Below are positions 55,796-63,572 of a DNA stretch of 64,000 nt, piece by piece; position 1 is the stretch's first letter, and every line of letters begins with the position of its first letter. The stretch covers positions 124,001 through 188,000 of the forward strand of contig NZ_JAEHJZ010000032.1 of assembly GCF_016469035.1 (NCBI RefSeq), written 5' to 3'. Source of the DNA: Gelidibacter salicanalis (GTDB taxonomy: Bacteria > Bacteroidota > Bacteroidia > Flavobacteriales > Flavobacteriaceae). Both the position numbers and the translations under genes were made by a program. The notes beneath the pieces were generated by a model, which worked only from the letters and a program-made list of their open reading frames with translations, had not been told where the DNA came from and did no database searches.

Positions 55796-58198
55796 TTATA
55801 TTTTAGATGTGAATTCTTTAATTGCCAATTCCATATTATTGGTCTTTTTATAAATGGCCATTATGGCCTCGTTTTCCTGTCCATCGGTTAGATAGGCAGC
55901 ATACACTTCCTTGGGAACTTCAAGCCTAAAAATGTTGCTTTCCTTTCCAATCTTGATAAACATCTCGGTATACTTCCGTGGACCGGAAAGATTGTTCTTG
56001 ATGGATTTTAATTGGTTGAGATCGTGGCTGGAGAGGTTGAGCCGTTTAACCAGTTCGGCGTAGCCTTTTTCATTGTTCAGACTATAAATGACCTGGGTGT
56101 TTTCCAGAATGCTTGCGGATGTGGCATTGTTTGGAAGCTGATTGATGGATTGCAGAATAATCCCAATCGCTCCATTTTGTTTACGAATGGCTTGATAATA
56201 AAATTCTACGCTTTCCAACACGTTTTCAAATTTGAGTTGCTTTGCAAACTCATCGAATAGGATGATGCCCTTTTCAGCTCGGTTTTTCCATATCGTTCTT
56301 TGGATAGCCGATTTGATCAGTTTCAACATTACGGACAGGATTTCCTTGTTGTCCTTGACTTCATCCAGTTCAAAAACGATCAAGCGCTTATCCTCGATTT
56401 TATAGGTCTGGTCTTCGCTGACTTCAAACAGAAAACTGTAGAGGCCATCGCTAACGTATTCAGACATGACGTGCAAGAAGCTCGTGACATTAAAATAGTC
56501 GGGATGGATTTTAAGGGTGTCCAGAAGATCTTCCTGATTCCTTTCCATAAAATTGTAGAAACCTTCCAAGGAATGGTTTTTTGAAGTGCTGTCATAATAA
56601 TGACGCAGGATCTTTTTGACGGAAACCGATTGTGCCTTGGTCACTTTAAGGTCTGAAGCAAATAATTCAAAAAGAAATACTGATAAATCTTCAAGACGTT
56701 CAGGAGCTAAGTCAGATATATTGCTGATATAAAATGGATTGATACCGAGGTTCTTTCCACTCTCATAACGCAGTACGGTATACTGTTCAGGATACAGTTT
56801 TGCGAATTTGGTGTAGGAACCACCTAGGTCAATGATGACCAATCGAACGCCACTTTCAAAATATTGACGCAGGATATTATTCGCCAGAAAGGATTTGCCC
56901 TCGCCTGTCGGAGCAAAGATGGCAAAGTTTCGTGCTTTGATACGATTTTTTCCCTCGTCCCAAACATCTTTTAGAACAGGAATATTATATTCACGGTCAT
57001 TGAAAATGATTCCTGTTGCATCCGATTTATAATTGGTGTTGTTGATGAATAAACAAAGTGCGTGTTTTAAATCGGTAACATATAAATCGTTATTCGAGAA
57101 ATTGGAAGAGAAGCAGCAGTAGCTGTTCAATATATAATTTTTCCGTTCCTCGCCTCTTGGATAGTAGGGGATTATATCCAACTCCTTGAACTCCGTTTTA
57201 ATCTTTGAAGTTATTCTATCCAGTTCTTTAGCTTCCTTTGCCCAATAGATAATATTGAGATGGCCACGAATAATACGTGAGCTATCATCGGCATTGATTT
57301 GGTCCAAGATGTGTTGGATTTTTCCAAGTACGACCTTGTTCTGTGAGCCAAAATTTGAACTTTTGTTCAGTTCCTCGATCTTCTTATCGAGCAGCTTACG
57401 CCATTTTTGTTTATCATCTAAATAAATAATCTGATTAACGATATGATTTTCATTAAGCGTAAGCCCTAAACCATCAATAAACCCTTGATGAAATACGAAG
57501 TCGTCAGAAGTGAATCTCTCATTGGTCTTGCTACTCTGTACACTTTCGCCAAAGCACAGTTCGCTATTAATGGCCAGGGCATCAAAATGGTTTTTACCAA
57601 TTGTGACGCTTTTCTTATCCAGTAAAATATCGGTGTCAAAATCTATATTAAAGCCATTAAAGTAGCCACTTGTAAGCTGTAAAATCTGTTCCGGGTTTAG
57701 GGGAAGGAACGTCATTTTTCTACTATTGTTTATAAAGGAAACGGAGTCGCTAACCGAGTTGGCGAAGCTCTTGATGTTGTCATCCAGTTCCTGTACAATT
57801 CCCTTTGATATTTTTCGAAAAGGATTGACATATTTGGGGTTGTTGAGTGCTTTGTTCTTGGTCAGAATAACGAACAGATAGCACTTGTGTTCAATATAGC
57901 CACGACCTTTGAAGTGTTGGTGTGTAGCTTTTTCCAAAAAAGTTGTATTCGGAAGTTGTTCCGAAGAATAGGATTTTTTAAGATAAATATCCTGCTTATG
58001 GACCACAGTTCCAACAGGCAATGATTTCAAGGCCTGGAACCAAGCACCGTGCATATCCTCAAAGTCCTTTTCGGAAAGCGAGTAGATTTCTGGCAGATTT
58101 CCTTCATAGCACAAAATTACATTGCCATTGTTGGCAAACACGATATTGTCCTGTATATCTGCAATGGGTTGATATGATGAAAGGTTAATCTTGTCCAT
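55796..58198 (-). CDS. traG: Conjugation ATPase TraG (VirB4-like)
   Basis: 800 residues. It starts DKINLSSYQPIADIQDNIVF, the usual start of Bacteroidetes TraG. The P-loop NFAIFAPTGEGKSFLANNI lies at about 425-440 and the Walker B GIILFDEFAKQL at about 640-650, followed by AIGIILQSINQLPNN. It powers channel assembly and substrate transfer from the inner membrane. The ATG overlaps traF by 14 bp. Complete and in frame. Confidence 0.94.
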   Translation of the reverse strand: MDKINLSSYQPIADIQDNIVFANNGNVILCYEGNLPEIYSLSEKDFEDMHGAWFQALKSLPVGTVVHKQDIYLKKSYSSEQLPNTTFLEKATHQHFKGRGYIEHKCYLFVILTKNKALNNPKYVNPFRKISKGIVQELDDNIKSFANSVSDSVSFINNSRKMTFLPLNPEQILQLTSGYFNGFNIDFDTDILLDKKSVTIGKNHFDALAINSELCFGESVQSSKTNERFTSDDFVFHQGFIDGLGLTLNENHIVNQIIYLDDKQKWRKLLDKKIEELNKSSNFGSQNKVVLGKIQHILDQINADDSSRIIRGHLNIIYWAKEAKELDRITSKIKTEFKELDIIPYYPRGEERKNYILNSYCCFSSNFSNNDLYVTDLKHALCLFINNTNYKSDATGIIFNDREYNIPVLKDVWDEGKNRIKARNFAIFAPTGEGKSFLANNILRQYFESGVRLVIIDLGGSYTKFAKLYPEQYTVLRYESGKNLGINPFYISNISDLAPERLEDLSVFLFELFASDLKVTKAQSVSVKKILRHYYDSTSKNHSLEGFYNFMERNQEDLLDTLKIHPDYFNVTSFLHVMSEYVSDGLYSFLFEVSEDQTYKIEDKRLIVFELDEVKDNKEILSVMLKLIKSAIQRTIWKNRAEKGIILFDEFAKQLKFENVLESVEFYYQAIRKQNGAIGIILQSINQLPNNATSASILENTQVIYSLNNEKGYAELVKRLNLSSHDLNQLKSIKNNLSGPRKYTEMFIKIGKESNIFRLEVPKEVYAAYLTDGQENEAIMAIYKKTNNMELAIKEFTSKI

Positions 58199-58469
58199 AA
58201 TTGAAGCCTGAATTTTGTTTGTTACTGATGATTTTCGGGAAGGCCTTGGCCATCTGAAATAGTTGTGGATTGTTTGTGATTCGGGTTAATGCAATGTAAA
58301 GCGCAGCATTAAAAACAAAGACACCTATAATAATCCCGAAACTGAATGAAAATATGATAATCATTAAAGAACCAAGGATAGACATCATCATTAGGGCGAA
58401 CAGGGAAATGGGCAGCCCAAAAATGACTGCCTTTTTCCTAATATTTCTATAGACCTCGAACCGCTTCAT
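58185..58469 (-). CDS. traF: Conjugative transposon protein TraF (DUF4133, VirB3-like)
   Basis: 94 residues: KRFEVYRNIRKKAVIFGLPI, then two membrane segments (LFALMMMSILGSLMIIIFSF; IIGVFVFNAALYIALTRITN). Small membrane protein of the mating channel. The ATG lies on the stop of traE (overlap of one base) and the end overlaps traG. Confidence 0.9.
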   Translation of the reverse strand: MKRFEVYRNIRKKAVIFGLPISLFALMMMSILGSLMIIIFSFSFGIIIGVFVFNAALYIALTRITNNPQLFQMAKAFPKIISNKQNSGFNYGQD

Positions 58470-58756
58470 TATACTACGATTCCAATTAGATAGGTAAATA
58501 TTCCAACAACAGCACCCGCTATTAAAACGAATACCAAAACTCTAGTAATACCTTTTTTTAAATCTGCGTTCTCGCCAAAGAAGTGTCCTGCATTAAAAAG
58601 GAAACCAACTAAAAAAATAACACCGAGTAAAATTGGAAAGATTGTTCTTATAGTATCACCTACATCATTTACAGAATCCTCAATGCCACCAATTTGTGCA
58701 AAGAGAGAGGTAGAGATAAGTGAAAGAAATACTGCGAAATAATTTGATTTTTTCAT
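58469..58756 (-). CDS. traE: Conjugative transposon protein TraE (DUF4134, VirB2-like)
   Basis: 95 residues with a signal peptide (YFAVFLSLISTSLFAQ) and two membrane segments (IFPILLGVIFLVGFLFNAGH; VLVFVLIAGAVVGIFTYLIG). It is the pilin-like subunit and the first gene of the tra operon on the minus strand. Its promoter must lie in the divergent region with the amidase gene. Confidence 0.9.
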   Translation of the reverse strand: MKKSNYFAVFLSLISTSLFAQIGGIEDSVNDVGDTIRTIFPILLGVIFLVGFLFNAGHFFGENADLKKGITRVLVFVLIAGAVVGIFTYLIGIVV

Positions 58757-58945
58757 AACTGAAAAGTTTAAAAATTTGTATTGTTTTCGTTATTGGAAAT
58801 TTACATATATTTGTTTACAAATAACTGATAATCAAATATTTGTGAATAAAATATTATTTAATATTGTTTGATTTCCGTTGCTATTAATTGGCATCAAATT
58901 TTATGATTTTTGGAAGTTGAATTGTTAATAACCCAAAATTTGAAA
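58757..58945. promoter_or_regulatory. Divergent promoter region with two palindromes
   Basis: Between traE (minus) and the amidase (plus). Palindromes ATTTGTTTACAAAT (58809-58822) and CAAATATTTG (58833-58842) lie 10 bp apart. A plus-strand -7 box TATATTTG at 58806-58813 overlaps the first palindrome, so a bound repressor would block it. A minus-strand -7 box is less clear. Confidence 0.5.
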
Positions 58946-59578
58946 ATGAAAAAAGTGCTCAAAAGCGTCAGTTTTGTCTTTTTGCTTCTAAAAATGTGTA
59001 TCATTTTTGGACAGGAAATTGCCACTAAAAAAAGAATAATTATTGATGTTGGACACGGTGGAAAAGATTCTGGTGCAATTGGAATAAATGGCATCCAAGA
59101 AAAAGATATTGTACTAAATATCGCTCTTGAAATTTTGAAGCTAAACGAAAAGTCAGAAATGCCACTTGATATCTATTTGACGAGATATAGCGATACGCTT
59201 ATTTCGTTAACCGATAGAAGCAAATTGTCCAAAGCTTTGGAAGCAGATGTATTTATTTCGTTGCATTGTAATCATTCGGATAATTCAAATGCGAGAGGAA
59301 TTGAAGTGTATGTGGCAAACGCCACTTCACAATATATAAAGGATGCCACTTGGTTAGCTTTTCAATTGCAAGCTGCATTTAATAAGGAATTGGGATTTGA
59401 AAGTAGGGGTGTGAAGTTTGCGAATTTTCAGGTGTTACGGGAAACAGCCAATTATTGTGCTTCTGTACTTGTGGAATTGGGGTTTTTGAGTAATACAGAT
59501 GAAAACAATTATTTTTCAAACCTTTCTAACATTCGATTGTCTGCATTATCGATTTTATTAACTATTCAAAATTATTGA
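58946..59578 (+). CDS. N-acetylmuramoyl-L-alanine amidase (Amidase_3)
   Basis: 210 residues from ATG 58946, which is followed by a signal peptide (KKVLKSVSFVFLLLKMCIIF). It cleaves the amide bond between muramic acid and the peptide in peptidoglycan. Zinc ligands and catalytic residues are visible: His37 in IIIDVGHGGKDSG, Glu52 in GIQEKDIVL, the His pair in VFISLHCNHSDNSNARG, and Glu in ASVLVELGFLSNTDENN. It is divergent from the tra operon, so it probably opens the wall for the mating channel, the role lytic enzymes play in many conjugation systems. Confidence 0.88.
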   Translation: MKKVLKSVSFVFLLLKMCIIFGQEIATKKRIIIDVGHGGKDSGAIGINGIQEKDIVLNIALEILKLNEKSEMPLDIYLTRYSDTLISLTDRSKLSKALEADVFISLHCNHSDNSNARGIEVYVANATSQYIKDATWLAFQLQAAFNKELGFESRGVKFANFQVLRETANYCASVLVELGFLSNTDENNYFSNLSNIRLSALSILLTIQNY

Positions 59579-59582
59579 AAAT

Positions 59583-59681
59583 ATGAAAGATATTTTTTTA
59601 GAACTAACTAAAAGTATAAAGGCTATTGTAGAACATTTTATTTCAGAAGTGATTTTGTTATATAAATCTTTTCGTGGTTGA
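59583..59681 (+). CDS. Possible 32-residue membrane-proximal peptide after the amidase
   Basis: ATG 59583, 4 bp after the amidase stop, reads MKDIFLELTKSIKAIVEHFI then SEVILLYKSFRG and stops. It is a single amphipathic helix. It may be translated with the amidase, or be chance. Confidence 0.25.
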   Translation: MKDIFLELTKSIKAIVEHFISEVILLYKSFRG

Positions 59682-59682
59682 A

Positions 59683-60738
59683 TTATTTACTGTCATCAAG
59701 CATTATTGATTTATACCAGTAAAAGAAAGCTTCTGGATTATTCTTTTTAAGCTTGTTGAGCTTATTGTATTTAGGGTTTTCAATCAACCAGTCTGTTACC
59801 TCTAATGGGTTGTCAAACCTTTCAATCTTATTATTGATTTGGGACTTGATTAGTTCAGACAAGTATGCCACTTTTGAAGATGCTATGATGGCTTCTTCAA
59901 TATTAAATTTCTCAATGGTAAAGTTTGTAAAATTACTGATACCTGTTTGAAGATGTTTAAAATCTTCAGATTTAGTGTCGCGAGTTGAAAGCACAAAACA
60001 AGCTTCTTGCGTATCGTTTAGTACTTGCTCTGCGGTTATATCTAATTTTCTAAAGGAAAGCTCTTCTTTAACCACTTTTGCATAGCTGGTTCGTACCACC
60101 GTCAAATCAGAAATGTTTTCCATTAAAAAAGCGACATCGAATAACTGTTTGATAATCTCTACAGGTCTTCCTTTGCTATATAGAATTCCTGTTGTTTTTG
60201 GGGCAAAGGCGGTTAGTTTATCGCCTAAAATAGCGTCAAAAGTTGGCATCATTACTTGTGTAATTTCGCCCTCTGTCTGAATCCAATCGTGAGCTATTGG
60301 GATTTCTGTGAGTTCAGGATATGGATTTGGGGTGTATAGAACATCTAATAAAATAGGCTCAATATTTCCGTCCACGTTGCTTTTATAATATGTTTTAAAA
60401 TGTCCCACAGGGGCATCAGGTGTATGTACTCTATTGTTGTCATCTTCCCAATGTGTGAATACAGTTTTACTACACATAATATCTAATATGGGTTCTATAT
60501 CGCTTTGAGTTTGTTCGGTTATGATATCAATGTCAATGGAAAATCGCTTTGGCTTTTTTGTTGCTAACAACAAAGCGGTTCCACCTTTGAAAATAAATTC
60601 TAGACCGTTTATCTTTAATTGTTCCAATAGTATCAAGGCATAAATAACCTTCTCTATAAGTTTTGGATCATACTTTCTGCCAAGTTTTTGCTTGACCTCA
60701 AAAATCCATTCAGGATGATATGTACTTTCTTTAATCAT
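59683..60738 (-). CDS. abiEii: AbiEii toxin, nucleotidyltransferase
   Basis: 351 residues. The nucleotidyltransferase motif is FIFKGGTALLLATKKPKRFS followed by IDIDIITE (residues about 49-74), matching the GG/S-TAL and D-x-D motif of the AbiEii/DUF1814 family. Toxin of a type IV-like abortive-infection pair; family members block growth by modifying RNA (tRNA for a close relative). The cognate antitoxin gene lies 23 bp upstream. Between the two genes there is a second copy of the inverted repeat found before abiEi. Confidence 0.88.
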   Translation of the reverse strand: MIKESTYHPEWIFEVKQKLGRKYDPKLIEKVIYALILLEQLKINGLEFIFKGGTALLLATKKPKRFSIDIDIITEQTQSDIEPILDIMCSKTVFTHWEDDNNRVHTPDAPVGHFKTYYKSNVDGNIEPILLDVLYTPNPYPELTEIPIAHDWIQTEGEITQVMMPTFDAILGDKLTAFAPKTTGILYSKGRPVEIIKQLFDVAFLMENISDLTVVRTSYAKVVKEELSFRKLDITAEQVLNDTQEACFVLSTRDTKSEDFKHLQTGISNFTNFTIEKFNIEEAIIASSKVAYLSELIKSQINNKIERFDNPLEVTDWLIENPKYNKLNKLKKNNPEAFFYWYKSIMLDDSK

Positions 60739-60743
60739 ATATA

Positions 60744-60782
60744 TTAAGTTTTGGCAAAATATTAATTTTTTGCCAAAGTTAA
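60744..60782 (-). promoter_or_regulatory. Inverted repeat between abiEi and abiEii
   Basis: TTAAGTTTTGGCAAAA (60744-60759) faces TTTTGCCAAAGTTAA (60768-60782). It resembles the longer repeat upstream of abiEi. The second arm covers the last codons of abiEi. It may let AbiEi control the toxin gene separately or form a hairpin in the message. Confidence 0.55.
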
Positions 60783-61490
60783 ATTCATTCTATGTTCTAC
60801 TTCTTTTTCCTTATTTCGTCTTTGGGCATAACGTTTCATTTTGCCTTGATTGATTTCAAACTTGCTAAAAGCCGATTCGTATATAAAATCTAATTCCCCT
60901 TGTTGTGCACCATACAAGTTGGTATCGATAATCATATCCACTAAAAGTTTCTCTAATGATGGTATTATGATATTTTCAGTTTCGATTACAGGTGCTTCCG
61001 AAACCAAATGTTTTATAATAATTACATCATCACTATTGTGAATGTAAAGCTCAAAGGTTTCTATATCGGGTTCTAAAAAAACTTGTTTTCCTTTGTCCTT
61101 TAATTTGTAAAATACGGATTGGGCTACATCTTTTTCCAATTCAACAATGGTGTAATATTTAAATGGCTGGTGTCGCATTAAATCGTTCAGCCAAATAGTG
61201 TTCCAAATACAAAAATCTATGAAGGGATAGTCCTTTTTGATTTTATTGAACAGTCGCTTTAATTTACTATTGATAACCGGACAAAATTCATTATTTCCCT
61301 GCAACGCATAAATACCTCTAGTTGGATTTTTTAATACCCCTTCTTTTTTTAGTTTCGACAAATAGACGTTAATCGAGCTTTCTTTCAGATTTGGAAAATC
61401 TTTGCGAATGCCATCAACTAAATCTTTTTTAGAAATAGTTTGATTCCCTTGAAAATAGGATGGTATTTTTTTTTCTATTGTATAATCCAA
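60762..61490 (-). CDS. abiEi: AbiEi antitoxin and autorepressor
   Basis: 242 residues. N-terminal winged-helix part: DLVDGIRKDFPNLKESSINV then YLSKLKKEGVLKNPTRGIYA. The C-terminal domain fits the AbiEi antitoxin. Members of this family bind inverted repeats in their own promoter and block the toxin without direct binding. Consistent with that, a 16-bp inverted repeat sits just before the gene. It precedes abiEii as in the classic operon. Confidence 0.82.
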   Translation of the reverse strand: MDYTIEKKIPSYFQGNQTISKKDLVDGIRKDFPNLKESSINVYLSKLKKEGVLKNPTRGIYALQGNNEFCPVINSKLKRLFNKIKKDYPFIDFCIWNTIWLNDLMRHQPFKYYTIVELEKDVAQSVFYKLKDKGKQVFLEPDIETFELYIHNSDDVIIIKHLVSEAPVIETENIIIPSLEKLLVDMIIDTNLYGAQQGELDFIYESAFSKFEINQGKMKRYAQRRNKEKEVEHRMNLTLAKN

Positions 61491-61503
61491 AGTAATTACA
61501 TTT

Positions 61504-61545
61504 ATTAAACTTTGGCAAAATACAATAAATTTGCCAAAGTTTAAT
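61504..61545 (-). promoter_or_regulatory. Inverted-repeat operator upstream of abiEi
   Basis: ATTAAACTTTGGCAAA (61504-61519) and its exact reverse complement TTTGCCAAAGTTTAAT (61530-61545) are separated by 10 bp. It starts 14 bp before the abiEi ATG and reaches the stop of the ATPase gene, so it is well placed for autorepression. Confidence 0.7.
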
Positions 61546-62207
61546 TATTTTCTTTTGTCCCCAGCACCTTTATCAAAAGCAATCAAATTAAATAGCTCAC
61601 GCATTCGGCTACGAACACGGTTTCCATAGCGTTCTTCCAGTTCTTCAGCATTGAGATTTGTGGTAGCGTGTGTCTTGATTTTATGTTTGGTCTGAAGATA
61701 AAGTTCATATCGGGAAAGCAATACTTCGCCCATTACGTTCAAGTCTTTGCCATAGAATCTTCCGGCGGGTTCAATACCTAAATCATCAAAGCAATAAAAT
61801 CTGGTATTGCCATAGTCTTCAATGGTTTTAAAACCTAGGTGGTTAAAACTGAAAGCAACGTTTCTACACGGAATCATCTCATAAGGTCTTTGCATTGGTA
61901 CGATATGGCGCAGTAATTTCATCAAGGTCGTTTTTCCGCATCCTACAGGTCCAGAAAGTAAAATACCTTTGTCGATATCAATGCCGTTCTTTTCACAATT
62001 TTCTTTGTCCTTGATGAAATAATGGCAGAGTTTACGAATGATTTCTTTGTCCTCATCATAAATTCTGAAGTGATTACCAAAGAGGAGCTTTCCTTTTGCA
62101 TTTAAATAAATTAGAATTTTGTCAAAGTCGTAAAGAACACTTGTACCATCAAAATCGCCGAGTGAATATTCCACGTCATCTTCTATGATTTTAGAGGGGT
62201 TGTCCAT
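61545..62207 (-). CDS. DnaC/IstB-like ATPase of the element
   Basis: 220 residues. Walker A GPVGCGKT (86-93) in GILLSGPVGCGKTTLMKLL, Walker B FYCFDDLGIEPA, and a sensor with Arg residues in NLNAEELEERYGNRVRSRMR. It resembles helicase loaders that recruit DnaB to an origin. It overlaps the preceding gene by 17 bp, so the pair is coupled and probably forms the element's replication module. Confidence 0.78.
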   Translation of the reverse strand: MDNPSKIIEDDVEYSLGDFDGTSVLYDFDKILIYLNAKGKLLFGNHFRIYDEDKEIIRKLCHYFIKDKENCEKNGIDIDKGILLSGPVGCGKTTLMKLLRHIVPMQRPYEMIPCRNVAFSFNHLGFKTIEDYGNTRFYCFDDLGIEPAGRFYGKDLNVMGEVLLSRYELYLQTKHKIKTHATTNLNAEELEERYGNRVRSRMRELFNLIAFDKGAGDKRK

Positions 62208-63012
62208 AATCTTTGGTTTTAGTGGTCCGCAAGTTGTCCTTGTCCCGGTACCTATCGGGATGGGACAGTTGATTTTTGTTTGGTTTGTTTACTTCGGAAT
62301 ATAGCTCCGCTCTGTCCATCCAATTTGCAGCCAAGGCACGCCAATCTCTAATGGTTTTCCCATCGCTGGTTTTCCAATTCCGATTTTCATAGTGCTCGAA
62401 GAATTTTTTTCCTTCATCAGCAGTAAAACTTTTTTCTAAAAAAAAATTAATAACGGCCTGCCAGCCCTTTGGTTGTTTTATAGTGTTTACTTGTTTGGTA
62501 TTGTTTATAGTAGATCCCATTTTAAGTCCTGTGGTGGGACTGTAGTGTCCCAGATCAGGTTCATTTTTGGGATTGTACAGTTCCGCTACCTGTTCCAATA
62601 TGGGACTGTACTCCCCTGATATGGGACTGTAGAGTTCCAGAGTCGGTTTATTTTTGGGACTGTAGAGTTCCGCCACATGTTCTAATATGGGACTGTCACA
62701 TCCCATATTAGCCCCATCATCTGTGCAAAGAATGGACATCTTTATTTTGCTTCCCTTATAAGGACTTTTGGAAGGAAAATATGAAAGATAATTCCATGAG
62801 TTTAGGTCGGTCACACACCTGTGGTAGCTTGATTTTGAACGGATTTTGGAGGCCGTCATCAAATCCGTTCGATTCACATAGAATTGAATTGCAAACCGGC
62901 TACTGTTCCATTCTTGGAACAGTGCCATATAGAGACTGATGTGTGGAGGATTTAGACGGTCATCCAAAAGAAATTTTTCATAGGCCGCATTGAGTAGTTT
63001 AATGTAATTCAT
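62191..63012 (-). CDS. Replication-associated protein of the element with YSP repeats
   Basis: 273 residues. The N-terminal 95 residues (MNYIKLLNAAYEKFLLDDRL; SSRFAIQFYVNRTDLMTASK) look like a winged-helix of the DnaD/replisome-organiser kind seen on Bacteroidetes elements. The middle has six spaced Tyr-Ser/Asn-Pro or Ser-Pro motifs (ELYSPKNKP, LELYSPISG, EYSPILEQ, ELYNPKNEP, HYSPTTG), coded by regularly spaced 10-bp DNA repeats. A C-terminal part (WQAVINFFLEKSFTADEGKK) resembles DnaD-like tails. It precedes the helicase-loader-like gene. No exact family recognised. Confidence 0.65.
   Translation of the reverse strand: MNYIKLLNAAYEKFLLDDRLNPPHISLYMALFQEWNSSRFAIQFYVNRTDLMTASKIRSKSSYHRCVTDLNSWNYLSYFPSKSPYKGSKIKMSILCTDDGANMGCDSPILEHVAELYSPKNKPTLELYSPISGEYSPILEQVAELYNPKNEPDLGHYSPTTGLKMGSTINNTKQVNTIKQPKGWQAVINFFLEKSFTADEGKKFFEHYENRNWKTSDGKTIRDWRALAANWMDRAELYSEVNKPNKNQLSHPDRYRDKDNLRTTKTKDYGQPL
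62535..62697. repeat. Six iteron-like 10-bp repeats within the replication gene
   Basis: TGGGACTGTA occurs at 62535, 62601, 62622 and 62655, with single changes at 62568 (TGGGATTGTA) and 62688 (TGGGACTGTC). Start-to-start spacings are 33, 33, 21, 33 and 33 bp. The regular phasing and location just before the ATPase gene recall replication iterons, but all spacings are multiples of three, so a protein-level repeat explains them equally well. Confidence 0.85.
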
Positions 63013-63015
63013 GGC

Positions 63016-63300
63016 TTAGTAATTTAGGTTGTGCTGCACACGATTTGCAGTCAAAATTTCTTGGATTTCTTCGGCATCATAATAAATGATTCCTCCAACT
63101 TTGGTGTAAGGTAAGGTGCCATTGATACGAAGATTTTGTAATGTGCCCGGACTGACCTGAAGCAAGTCCATGACCTCAGATGATTTGAGGTATCTTTTCA
63201 ATTTCCCTTTAGACTGTTTGGTTAAAAGGTTTTTAATGTCATCGAGCAATTCCATTTTGAATTCCCGAAGATCGTCGGTGGTAATAATACTTGTTGGCAT
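63016..63300 (-). CDS. Excisionase-like helix-turn-helix protein
   Basis: 94 residues with an HTH_17/MerR-like domain: YLKSSEVMDLLQVSPGTLQN, then NLRINGTLPYTKVGGIIYYD and AEEIQEIL. Small proteins of this type regulate or assist excision of Bacteroidetes conjugative elements. It starts the minus-strand group with the replication genes (3-bp gap). A large inverted repeat lies just upstream. Confidence 0.82.
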   Translation of the reverse strand: MPTSIITTDDLREFKMELLDDIKNLLTKQSKGKLKRYLKSSEVMDLLQVSPGTLQNLRINGTLPYTKVGGIIYYDAEEIQEILTANRVQHNLNY

Positions 63301-63310
63301 AATAACATGG

Positions 63311-63388
63311 TTTTGTAGAAAGGGACTATCGCATTGCTGTCAATCATTTTGATAGCCCCTGACTTGATTTGACTTTCGTTCTACAAAA
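63311..63388. promoter_or_regulatory. Long inverted repeat upstream of the excisionase-like gene
   Basis: TTTTGTAGAA (63311-63320) and TTCTACAAAA (63379-63388) enclose a second stem, GGGACTATC against GATAGCCCC. In a minus-strand transcript this would form a long hairpin ahead of the HTH gene, a possible attenuator or protein site. The rest of the gap 63301-63572 shows no gene. Confidence 0.5.
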
Positions 63389-63572
63389 TTGTTGGATATT
63401 GTTGATAAATCATCAATAGTCAGTCCCAAGGTGGGAAGTTTTTTTCAAAATAAAATTTGAGTCGTTTTGGTATTGGAAGGTAAGGAAAGACAAGGTTTTT
63501 GACTCCAAATGATCTCAAAGTAAATGGAAAATGGAAGGGGTCAAGAATTCCCAAGTTGGGATCATCTATGGA

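Noticed and set aside
62535-62697. CRISPR array
   Set aside because: The repeat unit is only 10 bp, spacers share similarity with each other, and the whole stretch is an open coding frame with in-frame spacings.
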